The notes under the pieces were generated by a model, which was given only the letters and a program-made list of their open reading frames with translations, did no database searches and was not told the DNA's origin. From the NCBI GenBank assembly GCA_002361425.1, contig DESW01000026.1:1-22787 (forward strand): a stretch of 22,787 bases of DNA, written 5' to 3'. Positions 15,117 through 21,031 of this stretch are shown piece after piece. This stretch comes from Candidatus Saccharibacteria bacterium UBA3304 (lineage in GTDB: Bacteria > Patescibacteriota > Saccharimonadia > Saccharimonadales > Saccharimonadaceae). Numbering within the stretch: position 1 is the first letter of the stretch; every line of letters begins with the position of its first letter. Both the position numbers and the translations under genes were made by a program.

Positions 15117-16190
15117 TTATTTAGCTTTCTTATCGCTGAAGCTCAAAGAAATCTTGCGGCCTTCCTTATCGATGTCGAGAACCTTGAATTCCTTGCGCTC
15201 ATTAAGAGTGAAGATCTTCTCTGGATCAACATCGCTGCCTTCGCCGAGTTCAGAAACGTGAACGAGAGCTTCGACAGCTGGCGAAATCTGAACGAATGCG
15301 CCAAATGGGGTGATACGAGTAATCGTACCTTCGACTTTGTCACCCTTCTTGAAGTTTGCAATCTCGGAAAGCCATGGGTCTTCCTGAAGCTGCTTCATAG
15401 AGAGGCTGAGGCGATCCTTGTCGATAGCAATGATCTTAGCTTCGACAGTTTCACCAACCTTGACGTAGTCAGCTGGGTTATTAACGCGTTCCCAAGAAAT
15501 CTCGGAAATGTGTACGAGACCTTCAATACCGTCAACATTGACGAAGATACCGAAGTCGACAACACCGGTTACTACACCCTTTACGACGTCACCGACAGCG
15601 AGCTTAGAGAAGCGCTCTGCGAGACCGTCTTTGATAGCTTCTTTCTCAGAGAGAATAAGCTTGTTAGTCTTGCGGTCAGCATCAAGGATGCGAACGCGGA
15701 TAGACTTACCGACGAGTGCGTTAAGGCGCTGAAGGATTTCATCCTTGTCAGAACCGCCGACACGTGGGTAGTGTTCAGCCGAAAGCTGGGAAACTGGCAA
15801 GAAGCCACGAATACCTTCGTATTCAACAAGCAAACCACCGCGGTTAGCATCGTAAGGCTGAACCTCGATAATTTCACCGGCTTCGAGCTTGGCAGAGATT
15901 TCATCCCAACCCTTCTCTTTTACGGCTTTGCGGAGAGATAGCAATACCATGCCATCTTCCATTTCAGTATCTACTACGGAAGCAGAAACTGCATCCCCCT
16001 CTTTAAGCTGGCGCCCAAAGGCAACCTCGCGACGTGGAACGAGACCAACACCGCGTGCGCCGAGATCGATAAGGATCTCGTGCTTTTTGACTGACATTAC
16101 CGTACCTTCGATAGTGTCACCCAAGACGATAGCTTTAGCATCCTCGTTAGCGAGGAGTTCATCCATCGTAATCTTAGCTTTTGTAGCCAT
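15117..16190 (-). CDS. rpsA: Ribosomal protein S1 (four S1 domains)
   Basis: RNA-binding protein that helps the 30S subunit engage mRNA. 357 residues with four S1 OB-fold repeats, roughly 22-88, 105-185, 195-262 and 280-350. The last two are the best conserved (VGDVVKGVVTGVVDFGIFV...GLVHISEISW and KGDKVEGTITRITPFGAFV...ALVHVSEL). E. coli S1 has six; four is common in other phyla. The first two divergent repeats correspond to the ribosome-binding pair. The start has AAAGGAAA upstream, a modest SD. The leader carries a promoter inside a terminator hairpin, described separately. Confidence 0.92.
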   Translation of the reverse strand: MATKAKITMDELLANEDAKAIVLGDTIEGTVMSVKKHEILIDLGARGVGLVPRREVAFGRQLKEGDAVSASVVDTEMEDGMVLLSLRKAVKEKGWDEISAKLEAGEIIEVQPYDANRGGLLVEYEGIRGFLPVSQLSAEHYPRVGGSDKDEILQRLNALVGKSIRVRILDADRKTNKLILSEKEAIKDGLAERFSKLAVGDVVKGVVTGVVDFGIFVNVDGIEGLVHISEISWERVNNPADYVKVGETVEAKIIAIDKDRLSLSMKQLQEDPWLSEIANFKKGDKVEGTITRITPFGAFVQISPAVEALVHVSELGEGSDVDPEKIFTLNERKEFKVLDIDKEGRKISLSFSDKKAK

Positions 16191-16213
16191 TGATTATTGT
16201 TTCCTTTCGTTGG

Positions 16214-16223
16214 AACTGCTCAT
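16214..16223 (-). repeat. Third copy of the GAGCAGT element in the rpsA leader
   Basis: Minus strand ATGAGCAGTT, about 24 nt before the rpsA ATG. Its TGAGCAGT core repeats the 5' arm of the neighbouring terminator hairpin (16273-16264) and is complementary to its 3' arm (16258-16249). Confidence 0.7.
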
Positions 16224-16241
16224 TGTTCTTCGTGCTACCAC

Positions 16242-16273
16242 AAAAAACAGTGAGCAGTCCCACACTGCTCACT
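16242..16273 (-). terminator. Terminator of the 16305-16751 gene, overlapping rpsA transcription start
   Basis: Perfect 10 bp stem AGTGAGCAGT-GTGGG-ACTGCTCACT on the minus strand, then G and six Ts. It stops transcripts from the surface-protein gene. The rpsA promoter directly abuts it. Confidence 0.85.
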
Positions 16274-16302
16274 ATTTTAATCTATTTTTTATCTGTTGTA
16301 AA
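16274..16302 (-). promoter_or_regulatory. Probable rpsA promoter
   Basis: Minus strand TTTACA (16302-16297), 17 nt spacer, TAAAAT (16279-16274). The predicted start point falls within the 5' arm of the terminator hairpin, so transcripts from this promoter would lack part of that arm and escape termination. Confidence 0.6.
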
Positions 16303-16304
16303 GT

Positions 16305-16751
16305 TTAAGCGTTTTTCTTGAAAAGCGCTGCGTTATAAGCAAACAAGTATGCGCAAATTGCGACACCGAGGATAGGAACAATTACTTCCTCTGGGCCAGT
16401 CTTTGGCATGTTATTCGTAGTCGTAGGAGTCGTAGTAGTTGCAGGCGTATTTACGCTTCCAGCGTTGCTCTGCTTCTTGCTAGTCGAATTCTCTGAAGAG
16501 TTCTTGGTAGTTTCAGACTTAGTCTCTGTCTTTTTATCATCTTTCTTAGCTGAATCATTTGTTTTTGACTCTTCGGTAGTCTTCTCATTTTTCTCTCCAC
16601 TTACTACTTCGGTATTTGCTTTTGCAACATCCGTGCTTGGTTTTGGCGTCTTAACACTTGTGGCCATGATAATGCCAGCGACTACGATAATCACCGCGAG
16701 ACCAATCAATGCGCCCCAAGCCCAACGCTTATATTTCTGTTCGTTTAACAT
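16305..16751 (-). CDS. Surface protein with sortase-like MPKTG signal
   Basis: 148 residues. It has a short basic N-terminus, a hydrophobic segment (about 11-31, WAWGALIGLAVIIVVAGIIM) and a Lys/Ser/Thr/Glu-rich disordered stretch (32-114) ending in a Thr/Pro run. Then MPKTG (115-119) is followed by an acidic pair, a second hydrophobic segment (about 123-143) and a KKNA tail. The last part has the layout of a cell-wall sorting signal (LPXTG, membrane span, positive tail) with M in place of L. The first segment may be a signal peptide or an anchor; no clear signal peptidase site is seen. AGGAG lies 7 nt before the ATG. The only folded parts appear to be the membrane spans, so it is probably a stalk or spacer at the surface. 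Confidence 0.75.
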   Translation of the reverse strand: MLNEQKYKRWAWGALIGLAVIIVVAGIIMATSVKTPKPSTDVAKANTEVVSGEKNEKTTEESKTNDSAKKDDKKTETKSETTKNSSENSTSKKQSNAGSVNTPATTTTPTTTNNMPKTGPEEVIVPILGVAICAYLFAYNAALFKKNA

Positions 16752-16781
16752 TTAATAACTCCTGTGTCTAAACTTAAGCAT

Positions 16782-16810
16782 ATTATATCACACTTTCGCT
16801 TATTTTGCAA
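16782..16810 (-). promoter_or_regulatory. Promoter of the MPKTG surface-protein gene
   Basis: Minus strand TTGCAA (16810-16805), 17 nt spacer, TGA-TATAAT (-10 at 16787-16782). It is among the best matches to the housekeeping consensus in the window and suggests strong expression. It is divergent from the ROK gene. Confidence 0.8.
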
Positions 16811-16835
16811 GAGGTAACAGAGATTTTGCGTGGTG

Positions 16836-16841
16836 TATAAT
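16836..16841 (+). promoter_or_regulatory. ROK gene -10 box, leaderless spacing
   Basis: TATAAT followed by AGAGAC and then the ATG at 16848. There is no SD and the -35 is weak. Confidence 0.65.
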
Positions 16842-16847
16842 AGAGAC

Positions 16848-17651
16848 ATGTATCTCTGCATAGACATTGGTGGGACTAAAACTATCATTGCCCTCGTAAA
16901 TCACAGAGGTAAACTCCTGCATTCGATCAAATTTGAGACCATTCCTGACCAAAAACTTTTCTACGAACGTCTCGTCGAACAGATTAGAATTAACTTTGTT
17001 GCCAGCGAAGTTCTTGCCTTCTCTGTTGCTATGCCTGGCATCGTTAAAGATAACAAGTGCACCTGGCTCGGCAATCTCCCTTGGAAAAACTTCGACATCG
17101 CCAAGAAACTGACTAAAGATTTCGACAAACCGACCTACGTCGAGAACGACGCTAATCTTGGCGCCCTTGGCGAAGCTCGCAACAATGCCGAAAAAAATCT
17201 ATACTTCACCTTCAGCACCGGTATCGGGGGCGGTGTCGTAACCGATGGTAAAATCGTCAAGAAATACCAGGATTTCGAGCCTGGCCACAACATCTACGTC
17301 TATCACGGCGAGAAGAAAGAGTGGGAGGATCTCGCCGCCGCTAGCGCTATTAATCGCAAATACGGCAAACTCGTCTCAGAGATTAAGGATCGCGACGCTT
17401 GGAACGACATCACCGACCGCATGCTTCTCGGTCTCGCACCTCTTATCGCCAGTATTAAGCCTGACCGCGTCATCTTCGGCGGCCCTCTTGGCCTCGAACT
17501 CCCCCGCTATCGCCGCCAACTCCGCAAGAAGCTCAGTCTTTATCTCCCTAAGAACGTCCAGATGCCTACTCTTATCAAAGCCCGCTTCGGTTCTTTCTCC
17601 GTAATCCAAGGTTGTTATCTCTATGCAAAATCTCATCAAAAAAATCGCTAG
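16848..17651 (+). CDS. ROK family sugar kinase without the zinc-binding cysteines
   Basis: 267 residues, shorter than typical ROK kinases (about 300). It probably phosphorylates a hexose such as glucose. The phosphate-1 motif is CIDIGGTKTIIALV at the start, LGNLPWKN follows, and ENDAN carries the catalytic aspartate. STGIGGGVV is the second phosphate loop and DRVIFGGPLG the adenosine region. The ROK signature continues after the GH with a CxCGxxGCxE zinc cluster; here EPGHNIYVYHGEKKEWED has no cysteine, so the zinc loop is lost. The ATG at 16848 is chosen over one 18 nt upstream because the -10 box ends 6 nt before it and the family sequence starts there. The final 29 nt overlap the next gene. 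Confidence 0.87.
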   Translation: MYLCIDIGGTKTIIALVNHRGKLLHSIKFETIPDQKLFYERLVEQIRINFVASEVLAFSVAMPGIVKDNKCTWLGNLPWKNFDIAKKLTKDFDKPTYVENDANLGALGEARNNAEKNLYFTFSTGIGGGVVTDGKIVKKYQDFEPGHNIYVYHGEKKEWEDLAAASAINRKYGKLVSEIKDRDAWNDITDRMLLGLAPLIASIKPDRVIFGGPLGLELPRYRRQLRKKLSLYLPKNVQMPTLIKARFGSFSVIQGCYLYAKSHQKNR

Positions 17652-18057
17652 CGATTACCCTGAACTAGAGATAAGCGCCGGCGAACGTTTCCAGTTCTCG
17701 CCGCCTAACCACCTCTATTACACTGCCAAAGAAACCGAGCAGCCAGAACTCCTCCTTCTTCACGAGCTTGGCCACTTTTTGATTGGCGAAACAGATTACT
17801 CTACTGATATTGAACTCCTAGAGATCGAAGCAAAAGCCTGGGCAAAAGCTCGCGAGCTCTGTGACAACTATCAGATTGCCTACGACGAAGATTTCGCCGA
17901 AGATCACATCGACAGCTACCGCGACTACCTTCACTATTCTTCTCTCTGTAAGAACTGCCAGCTCGCCGGCTACCAAGATAATAACGGCAACTACCACTGC
18001 GCACTCTGTGGCGCCACCTGGACTAACAAAAAATCCCCTACCGACTTAGTCAAGTAG
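17623..18057 (+). CDS. HELGH metallopeptidase-like protein with C-terminal zinc ribbon
   Basis: 144 residues. LLLLHELGHFLIG carries HExxH (47-51), and LLEIEAKAWAKA about 18 residues later supplies a likely third glutamate ligand (E69) in an ExxA setting. This is the arrangement of the ImmA/IrrE (gluzincin-like) family. The C-terminus holds C109-x2-C112 and C126-x2-C129, a zinc ribbon. No signal peptide is visible, so it is probably cytoplasmic. The gene overlaps the ROK kinase by 29 nt and has a weak SD, so it is likely coupled. ImmA/IrrE proteases often cut repressors; no partner repressor is apparent next door, and the substrate is unknown. Confidence 0.75.
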   Translation: MQNLIKKIASDYPELEISAGERFQFSPPNHLYYTAKETEQPELLLLHELGHFLIGETDYSTDIELLEIEAKAWAKARELCDNYQIAYDEDFAEDHIDSYRDYLHYSSLCKNCQLAGYQDNNGNYHCALCGATWTNKKSPTDLVK

Positions 18058-18066
18058 AGGATTTTC
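18029..18066. terminator. Bidirectional terminator between convergent genes
   Basis: AAAATCCCCTAC (18030 onward) pairs with GTAGAGGATTTT (to 18065), with one mismatch. T runs follow on both strands. It covers the end of the 17623 gene and also serves the minus-strand KGG gene. Confidence 0.8.
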
Positions 18067-18082
18067 TTGAAATGATTTCTTA

Positions 18083-18286
18083 TTAAGCAGTCTTTTTTGC
18101 TTTGCCGCGCTTAGAGATGCGGCCACCCTTTGCACCAGCAATCTTTGCTAGTTCTGGGTTTGCAGCGAAACCACCAGTATGACCATTCTTACCACCTTTG
18201 CGGCCGATTTCTGCGTAGAAATCCTTACCATACTTGGTTTTGTTCGTGGAAGCAGCTTTGCGACCACCAGCTTTAGTTCCAGCCAT
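18083..18286 (-). CDS. KGG-motif small basic protein
   Basis: 67 residues from the preferred ATG (18286); an ATG 12 nt upstream (18298) is less likely because GGAG lies 6 nt before the inner one. The sequence has repeated Gly-Gly/Lys motifs: GGRKAA, YAEIGRKGGKNGHTGG, FAANPELAKIAGAKGGR and a basic end. It matches the KGG or conidiation-10/YciG-like stress protein pattern found as small basic proteins in many bacteria, probably disordered and possibly nucleic-acid binding. A near-consensus promoter suggests high expression. Confidence 0.82.
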   Translation of the reverse strand: MAGTKAGGRKAASTNKTKYGKDFYAEIGRKGGKNGHTGGFAANPELAKIAGAKGGRISKRGKAKKTA

Positions 18287-18350
18287 TTCTAGCTCCATTT
18301 CTGCCCACCAAATAAATAATTATTGCCACCCTTTTGGAGTGATTAAACCT

Positions 18351-18379
18351 ATATTAGCATAAATAGTATTATTTGTCAA
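18351..18379 (-). promoter_or_regulatory. Strong promoter of the KGG gene
   Basis: Minus strand TTGACA (18379-18374), 17 nt spacer, TGC-TAATAT (-10 at 18356-18351). It is followed by a leader of about 60 nt containing a small CACTCC/GGGTG hairpin. Confidence 0.85.
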
Positions 18380-18466
18380 CATGTTTTTGCTTAAAAATAT
18401 GTCATAATAACCGAACAACCTCTGTAATGCTTATGCTTCCGCCCTTCCTGCCGCCAAAAAAGACAC
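18380..18466. other. Gap between KGG promoter and candidate sRNA
   Basis: A short AT-rich stretch upstream of the KGG promoter. No gene or clear signal is seen. Confidence 0.5.
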
Positions 18467-18537
18467 AAAAAGACCCGTCTCGTTTCCGAAACAGGCCTTC
18501 TAGCGTCTCTAAACGGCTCGTGCTTTATTTAACAGGG
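18467..18537 (-). ncRNA. Candidate small RNA of about 70 nt
   Basis: No ORF of note is present here. On the minus strand a promoter-like TTGACG-N16-TAGAAT (18570-18543) precedes a 70 nt stretch ending in a strong terminator: GGCCTGTTTCG-GAAA-CGAGACGGGTC (11 bp counting G-U pairs) plus five Ts (18471-18467). The two terminators just upstream already end the tRNA transcript, so this third one suggests a separate transcription unit. The body (AATAAAGCACGAGCCG...GAGACGCTAG) shows no strong structure of its own. I do not recognise it as 6S, SRP, RNase P or tmRNA. Confidence 0.4.
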
Positions 18538-18542
18538 GTAGA

Positions 18543-18570
18543 ATTCTAGCCACAGCCTCGCGATCGTCAA
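18543..18570 (-). promoter_or_regulatory. Possible promoter of the candidate sRNA
   Basis: TTGACG (18570-18565), 16 nt, TAGAAT (18548-18543) on the minus strand. The -10 lies in the palindrome TAGAATTCTA, and the -35 touches the preceding terminator. Confidence 0.45.
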
Positions 18571-18594
18571 AAATAGCCCTCGTGGGCTTTTCTT
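18569..18594. terminator. Second terminator downstream of tRNA-Ile
   Basis: AGCCC-ACGA-GGGCT on the minus strand followed by ATTTTT; on the plus strand it is followed by TTTTCTTT. Probably a back-up to the first terminator. Confidence 0.7.
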
Positions 18595-18597
18595 TAG

Positions 18598-18642
18598 AAA
18601 AAAATGGTGGAGTAGCAAAGACCGAAGCCTTCGCATACCCCA
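18598..18642 (-). terminator. tRNA-Ile terminator with UUCG loop
   Basis: Minus strand TGGGGTATGCGAAGGC, loop TTCG, GTCTTTGCTACTCCA, then CCA and seven Ts (18604-18598). The stem is about 15 bp counting G-U pairs, with one loose position. Confidence 0.9.
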
Positions 18643-18647
18643 TGTAC

Positions 18648-18724
18648 TGGTGGGGATATGTGGACTTGAACCACAGACCTCGTCATTATCAGTGACGCGC
18701 TCTAACCAGCTGAGCTATATCCCC
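18648..18724 (-). tRNA. ileT: tRNA-Ile(GAU), CCA encoded
   Basis: Complete cloverleaf on the minus strand. Acceptor GGGGATA pairs with TATCCCC, the D arm is GCTCAGCTGGTTAGAGC, the anticodon arm CGTCA-CTGATAA-TGACG has anticodon GAT, and the T arm is TGTGG-TTCAAGT-CCACA. The discriminator is A and CCA is encoded. It reads AUC and AUU codons. It is the likely ligand of the ileS T-box in this window. It stands alone and is not in a 16S-23S spacer. Confidence 0.97.
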
Positions 18725-18735
18725 TTACTCGTCCT

Positions 18736-18764
18736 ATTTTACTAAATTATTTCAATCCATGCAA
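18736..18764 (-). promoter_or_regulatory. tRNA-Ile promoter
   Basis: TTGCAT (18764-18759), 17 nt spacer, TAAAAT (18741-18736) on the minus strand, about 11 nt before the mature tRNA 5' end. Confidence 0.75.
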
Positions 18765-18777
18765 GGCCTAGTTGTGC

Positions 18778-18783
18778 TATAAT
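18778..18783 (+). promoter_or_regulatory. Extended -10 for the 18791 gene, leaderless spacing
   Basis: TGC-TATAAT, then 7 nt, then the ATG at 18791. The region where a -35 would lie overlaps the divergent tRNA promoter. Confidence 0.65.
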
Positions 18784-18790
18784 TTTGCTT

Positions 18791-19033
18791 ATGCAATGGA
18801 CATTCAGCTGGGGCTGGTTCTTTGGCGGCATCGCCATCGCGATTGCGGGCCTCATTATGGTAAAATTTCATCGCCAAATCGCAGACAATCTCGCGGGCGG
18901 CATTCAGAGCTATGACAAAATCAAACTCTGGGGCGTAGTAGCAGTTATTGGCGGTTTCGTCATTATGGCTAATCTCCACTCGCTGCTTCTCTACTTTATC
19001 TTCCATTTAATCATGCCGAACCAATTCCCTTGA
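18791..19033 (+). CDS. Small membrane protein with two predicted helices
   Basis: 80 residues. It has two hydrophobic segments, about 7-24 (WGWFFGGIAIAIAGLIMV) and 46-72 (WGVVAVIGGFVIMANLHSLL and on), separated by a polar loop with KFHRQIADN and YDKIKLW. The frame also opens with TTG two codons upstream, but the ATG at 18791 fits the -10 box 7 nt away. No SD is seen. I do not recognise the family; a small inner-membrane protein is all that can be said. It ends before a shared terminator. Confidence 0.7.
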   Translation: MQWTFSWGWFFGGIAIAIAGLIMVKFHRQIADNLAGGIQSYDKIKLWGVVAVIGGFVIMANLHSLLLYFIFHLIMPNQFP

Positions 19034-19049
19034 GAGTCGCTTCCAACCA

Positions 19050-19076
19050 AAAACCGCCCAAACGGGCGGCTTTTTA
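19050..19076. terminator. Bidirectional terminator between convergent genes
   Basis: CCGCCC (19054-19059), loop, GGGCGG (19064-19069), with A and T runs on either side. It serves the 18791 gene (plus) and the GNAT gene (minus). Confidence 0.88.
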
Positions 19077-19520
19077 TTAATTCAATTCTGCACGGAATGC
19101 ATTCGTTTCGCGCACCTCAGCGCCATGACTTTCATAGAAGCCCTTCGCGCCTTCCTTCTTCTCGCGGCTCGAAGAAGTGAATTCGAGACGACGGCAACCA
19201 TGTGCGCGGCCCCATTCCTTTACGGCGTCAAGCAACTTGCCACCAACACCCTTGCCGCGACATTCACTATCGACCACTAGGTCTTCCATATAAACATTGC
19301 GATCGAGCGTTGCCATTACAATCGAAACAATCGTCATACCAACTACCTTACCGTCATCGACTGCAATCAAAATATCATGATAAGGCGACTCGACTAGCTC
19401 CTCAATCACTTCACGGCTAATTGCCGAGCCATCATGACGCGCCGAAAGCTGCTGGCGCAAACGGCCCATCGCCGCTGCTACCTCTGGATCATACTCTGTT
19501 ACTGGGCCAATTTCTACCAT
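19077..19520 (-). CDS. GNAT family N-acetyltransferase
   Basis: 147 residues. It transfers an acetyl group from acetyl-CoA to an unknown amine. Motif A is VYMEDLVVDSECRGKGVGGKLL, in which R-G-K-G-V-G binds the CoA pyrophosphate; GFYESHGAE is motif B. The start overlaps the glmM stop by 7 nt (ATGGTAG), so it is translated with glmM. The context hints at amino-sugar acetylation, but GNAT sequences rarely reveal their substrate. Confidence 0.88.
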   Translation of the reverse strand: MVEIGPVTEYDPEVAAAMGRLRQQLSARHDGSAISREVIEELVESPYHDILIAVDDGKVVGMTIVSIVMATLDRNVYMEDLVVDSECRGKGVGGKLLDAVKEWGRAHGCRRLEFTSSSREKKEGAKGFYESHGAEVRETNAFRAELN

Positions 19521-20860
19521 TCGCCAATCTCCTTTTTAATTATTTCTGCGAGACCATCGCCAATCTCGTCGACTAGCGCAGCATCCTCGCCTTCTACCAA
19601 GATACGAAGCTTATTCTCAGTGCCAGAATAGCGCACAAATACGCGGCCTTTACCAGCAAAACGCTCTTCTGCCTTAGCGACTGCCTCATTGAAGCCAGCC
19701 ACCTCGGAAAGATCACGCTTTTCGCGCACCTTTAGACCCCACTGCTTTGACGGAAGATTCTCGTAATCCGCCCAGAGATCAGCTAGACGCATGCCACTCT
19801 CCTGAACGATACGCAATACCATCAACGCCATAAAGGTGCCATCGGAACCTCTCAACCATGGCAAATAAATAATATGGCCAGCCAACTCACCGCCAAGACC
19901 AGCGCCAAGTTCAATACACTTCTGCGCCACATAACGATCACCATTTACGACTTTCGCTACTGTAATACCTTCATTCTCGAGATACTTAATCGTTGCGAGG
20001 TTGCTATACTCAGTCAAAACTACTGTATCAGCTGGCAATTGTCCCTGTTTCTTGAGATATTCTGCAAGCAAGATAACAATTCTATCGCCATCCCAAATGC
20101 GACCTTCCTCATCTGCAAGCACAATACGGTCAGCATCGCCATCAAGCGCTACGCCAATCAAACCTTCCTCGCGAGCAAGCTCTGCCATCTTTTCTGGATA
20201 AAGCGCGCCATAGCCATCATTGATATTCTTACCATTTGGCTCCGGATCAATCTGATCTACCTCTAGCTTAAACTCTTCAAAGACCTTGCGGGACCAATCA
20301 TGGCCAGCACCACTTGCTGCATCAAGAATAATCTTCATGCCATCAAAGCCATTATCACCAACTAGGCTAGCAGCGATCTGCTCATAATACTTCTCGGCCG
20401 ATTCGCTTGCCTGTTTCACAAAGCGCACCTCCGGCACCTCAATATCTGCCTCTAATTCAGCCTCAAAGAAAGTTGCCTCAACAGATAGCTCTTGTTCATC
20501 AGAAATCTTGTCACCATCGGCGCCAAATACCTTAATGCCATTATCGGTTGCTGGATTATGTGATGCGGTCAACATTACGCCGCCATCATATTCACCAGAA
20601 TCTTTAATAATTACCTGCACAGCCGGCGTCGGCAAAATACCAAAGTTCTCAACTTCCGCACCAGCAGCCTGCAAGCCATCCGTAATTTGCTCGGCCATCC
20701 AAATGCCACTTTCGCGCGTATCGCGGCCCAAAAGTACTTTTTTGGCATACGTATTTTTCGCAATCGCACGGCCAAGTTCTTTAATAATATTTGGTCTAAG
20801 TGGCGCCTCACCGACCTTCCCACGAATTCCGTCAGTTGCGCCGAAAATACGTTTTTCCAT
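19514..20860 (-). CDS. glmM: Phosphoglucosamine mutase (GlmM-like)
   Basis: Phosphohexose mutase of the alpha-D-phosphohexomutase superfamily. The likely reaction is glucosamine-6-P to glucosamine-1-P for UDP-GlcNAc and peptidoglycan synthesis. 448 residues, the normal length. Motifs in order: FGATDGIRGKVGEAPL at the N-terminus, the phosphoserine loop TASHNP, the metal loop DGDADR, the sugar-specificity loop GGELAGH (GGEQSGH is usual in GlmM) and the phosphate-binding RYSGTENKLRILVEG. The changed sugar loop leaves phosphomannomutase or phosphoglucomutase activity possible. There is no SD; an extended -10 lies 6 nt before the ATG. Confidence 0.88.
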   Translation of the reverse strand: MEKRIFGATDGIRGKVGEAPLRPNIIKELGRAIAKNTYAKKVLLGRDTRESGIWMAEQITDGLQAAGAEVENFGILPTPAVQVIIKDSGEYDGGVMLTASHNPATDNGIKVFGADGDKISDEQELSVEATFFEAELEADIEVPEVRFVKQASESAEKYYEQIAASLVGDNGFDGMKIILDAASGAGHDWSRKVFEEFKLEVDQIDPEPNGKNINDGYGALYPEKMAELAREEGLIGVALDGDADRIVLADEEGRIWDGDRIVILLAEYLKKQGQLPADTVVLTEYSNLATIKYLENEGITVAKVVNGDRYVAQKCIELGAGLGGELAGHIIYLPWLRGSDGTFMALMVLRIVQESGMRLADLWADYENLPSKQWGLKVREKRDLSEVAGFNEAVAKAEERFAGKGRVFVRYSGTENKLRILVEGEDAALVDEIGDGLAEIIKKEIGEW

Positions 20861-20866
20861 AGGCTA

Positions 20867-20875
20867 ATTTTATCA
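20867..20875 (-). promoter_or_regulatory. glmM extended -10, leaderless spacing
   Basis: TGA-TAAAAT on the minus strand, then TAGCCT and the glmM ATG. There is no SD in the gap. Confidence 0.6.
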
Positions 20876-20996
20876 AAAAATCGGCCCAAAATCCACCAAC
20901 ATGATTTCTTCAAAAAATGCAAAAAATCTTCGACTTTTTTGAACGTTCACCAAAATTACCCCTGTTATTTTCTGAATAAATTATTTATGCAAAGTG
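20876..20996. other. Intergenic AT-rich stretch
   Basis: Lies between the glmM promoter and the 20997 promoter, with several A runs. No gene or clear motif is seen. Confidence 0.5.
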
Positions 20997-21025
20997 TTGA
21001 CATAGTTAAATATTCCGCTTATACT
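20997..21025 (+). promoter_or_regulatory. Consensus promoter driving the 21032 transcript
   Basis: Perfect TTGACA, exact 17 nt spacer, TATACT. One of the strongest promoters in the window. The start would be near 21032. No ORF with an SD begins within 280 nt. Confidence 0.85.
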
Positions 21026-21031
21026 AAAAGT

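Noticed and set aside
18467..18647. Could the region after tRNA-Ile be tmRNA, 6S or RNase P RNA?
   Set aside because: Too short, and none of the conserved cores (tRNA-like ends, tag ORF, P4 helix) is seen.
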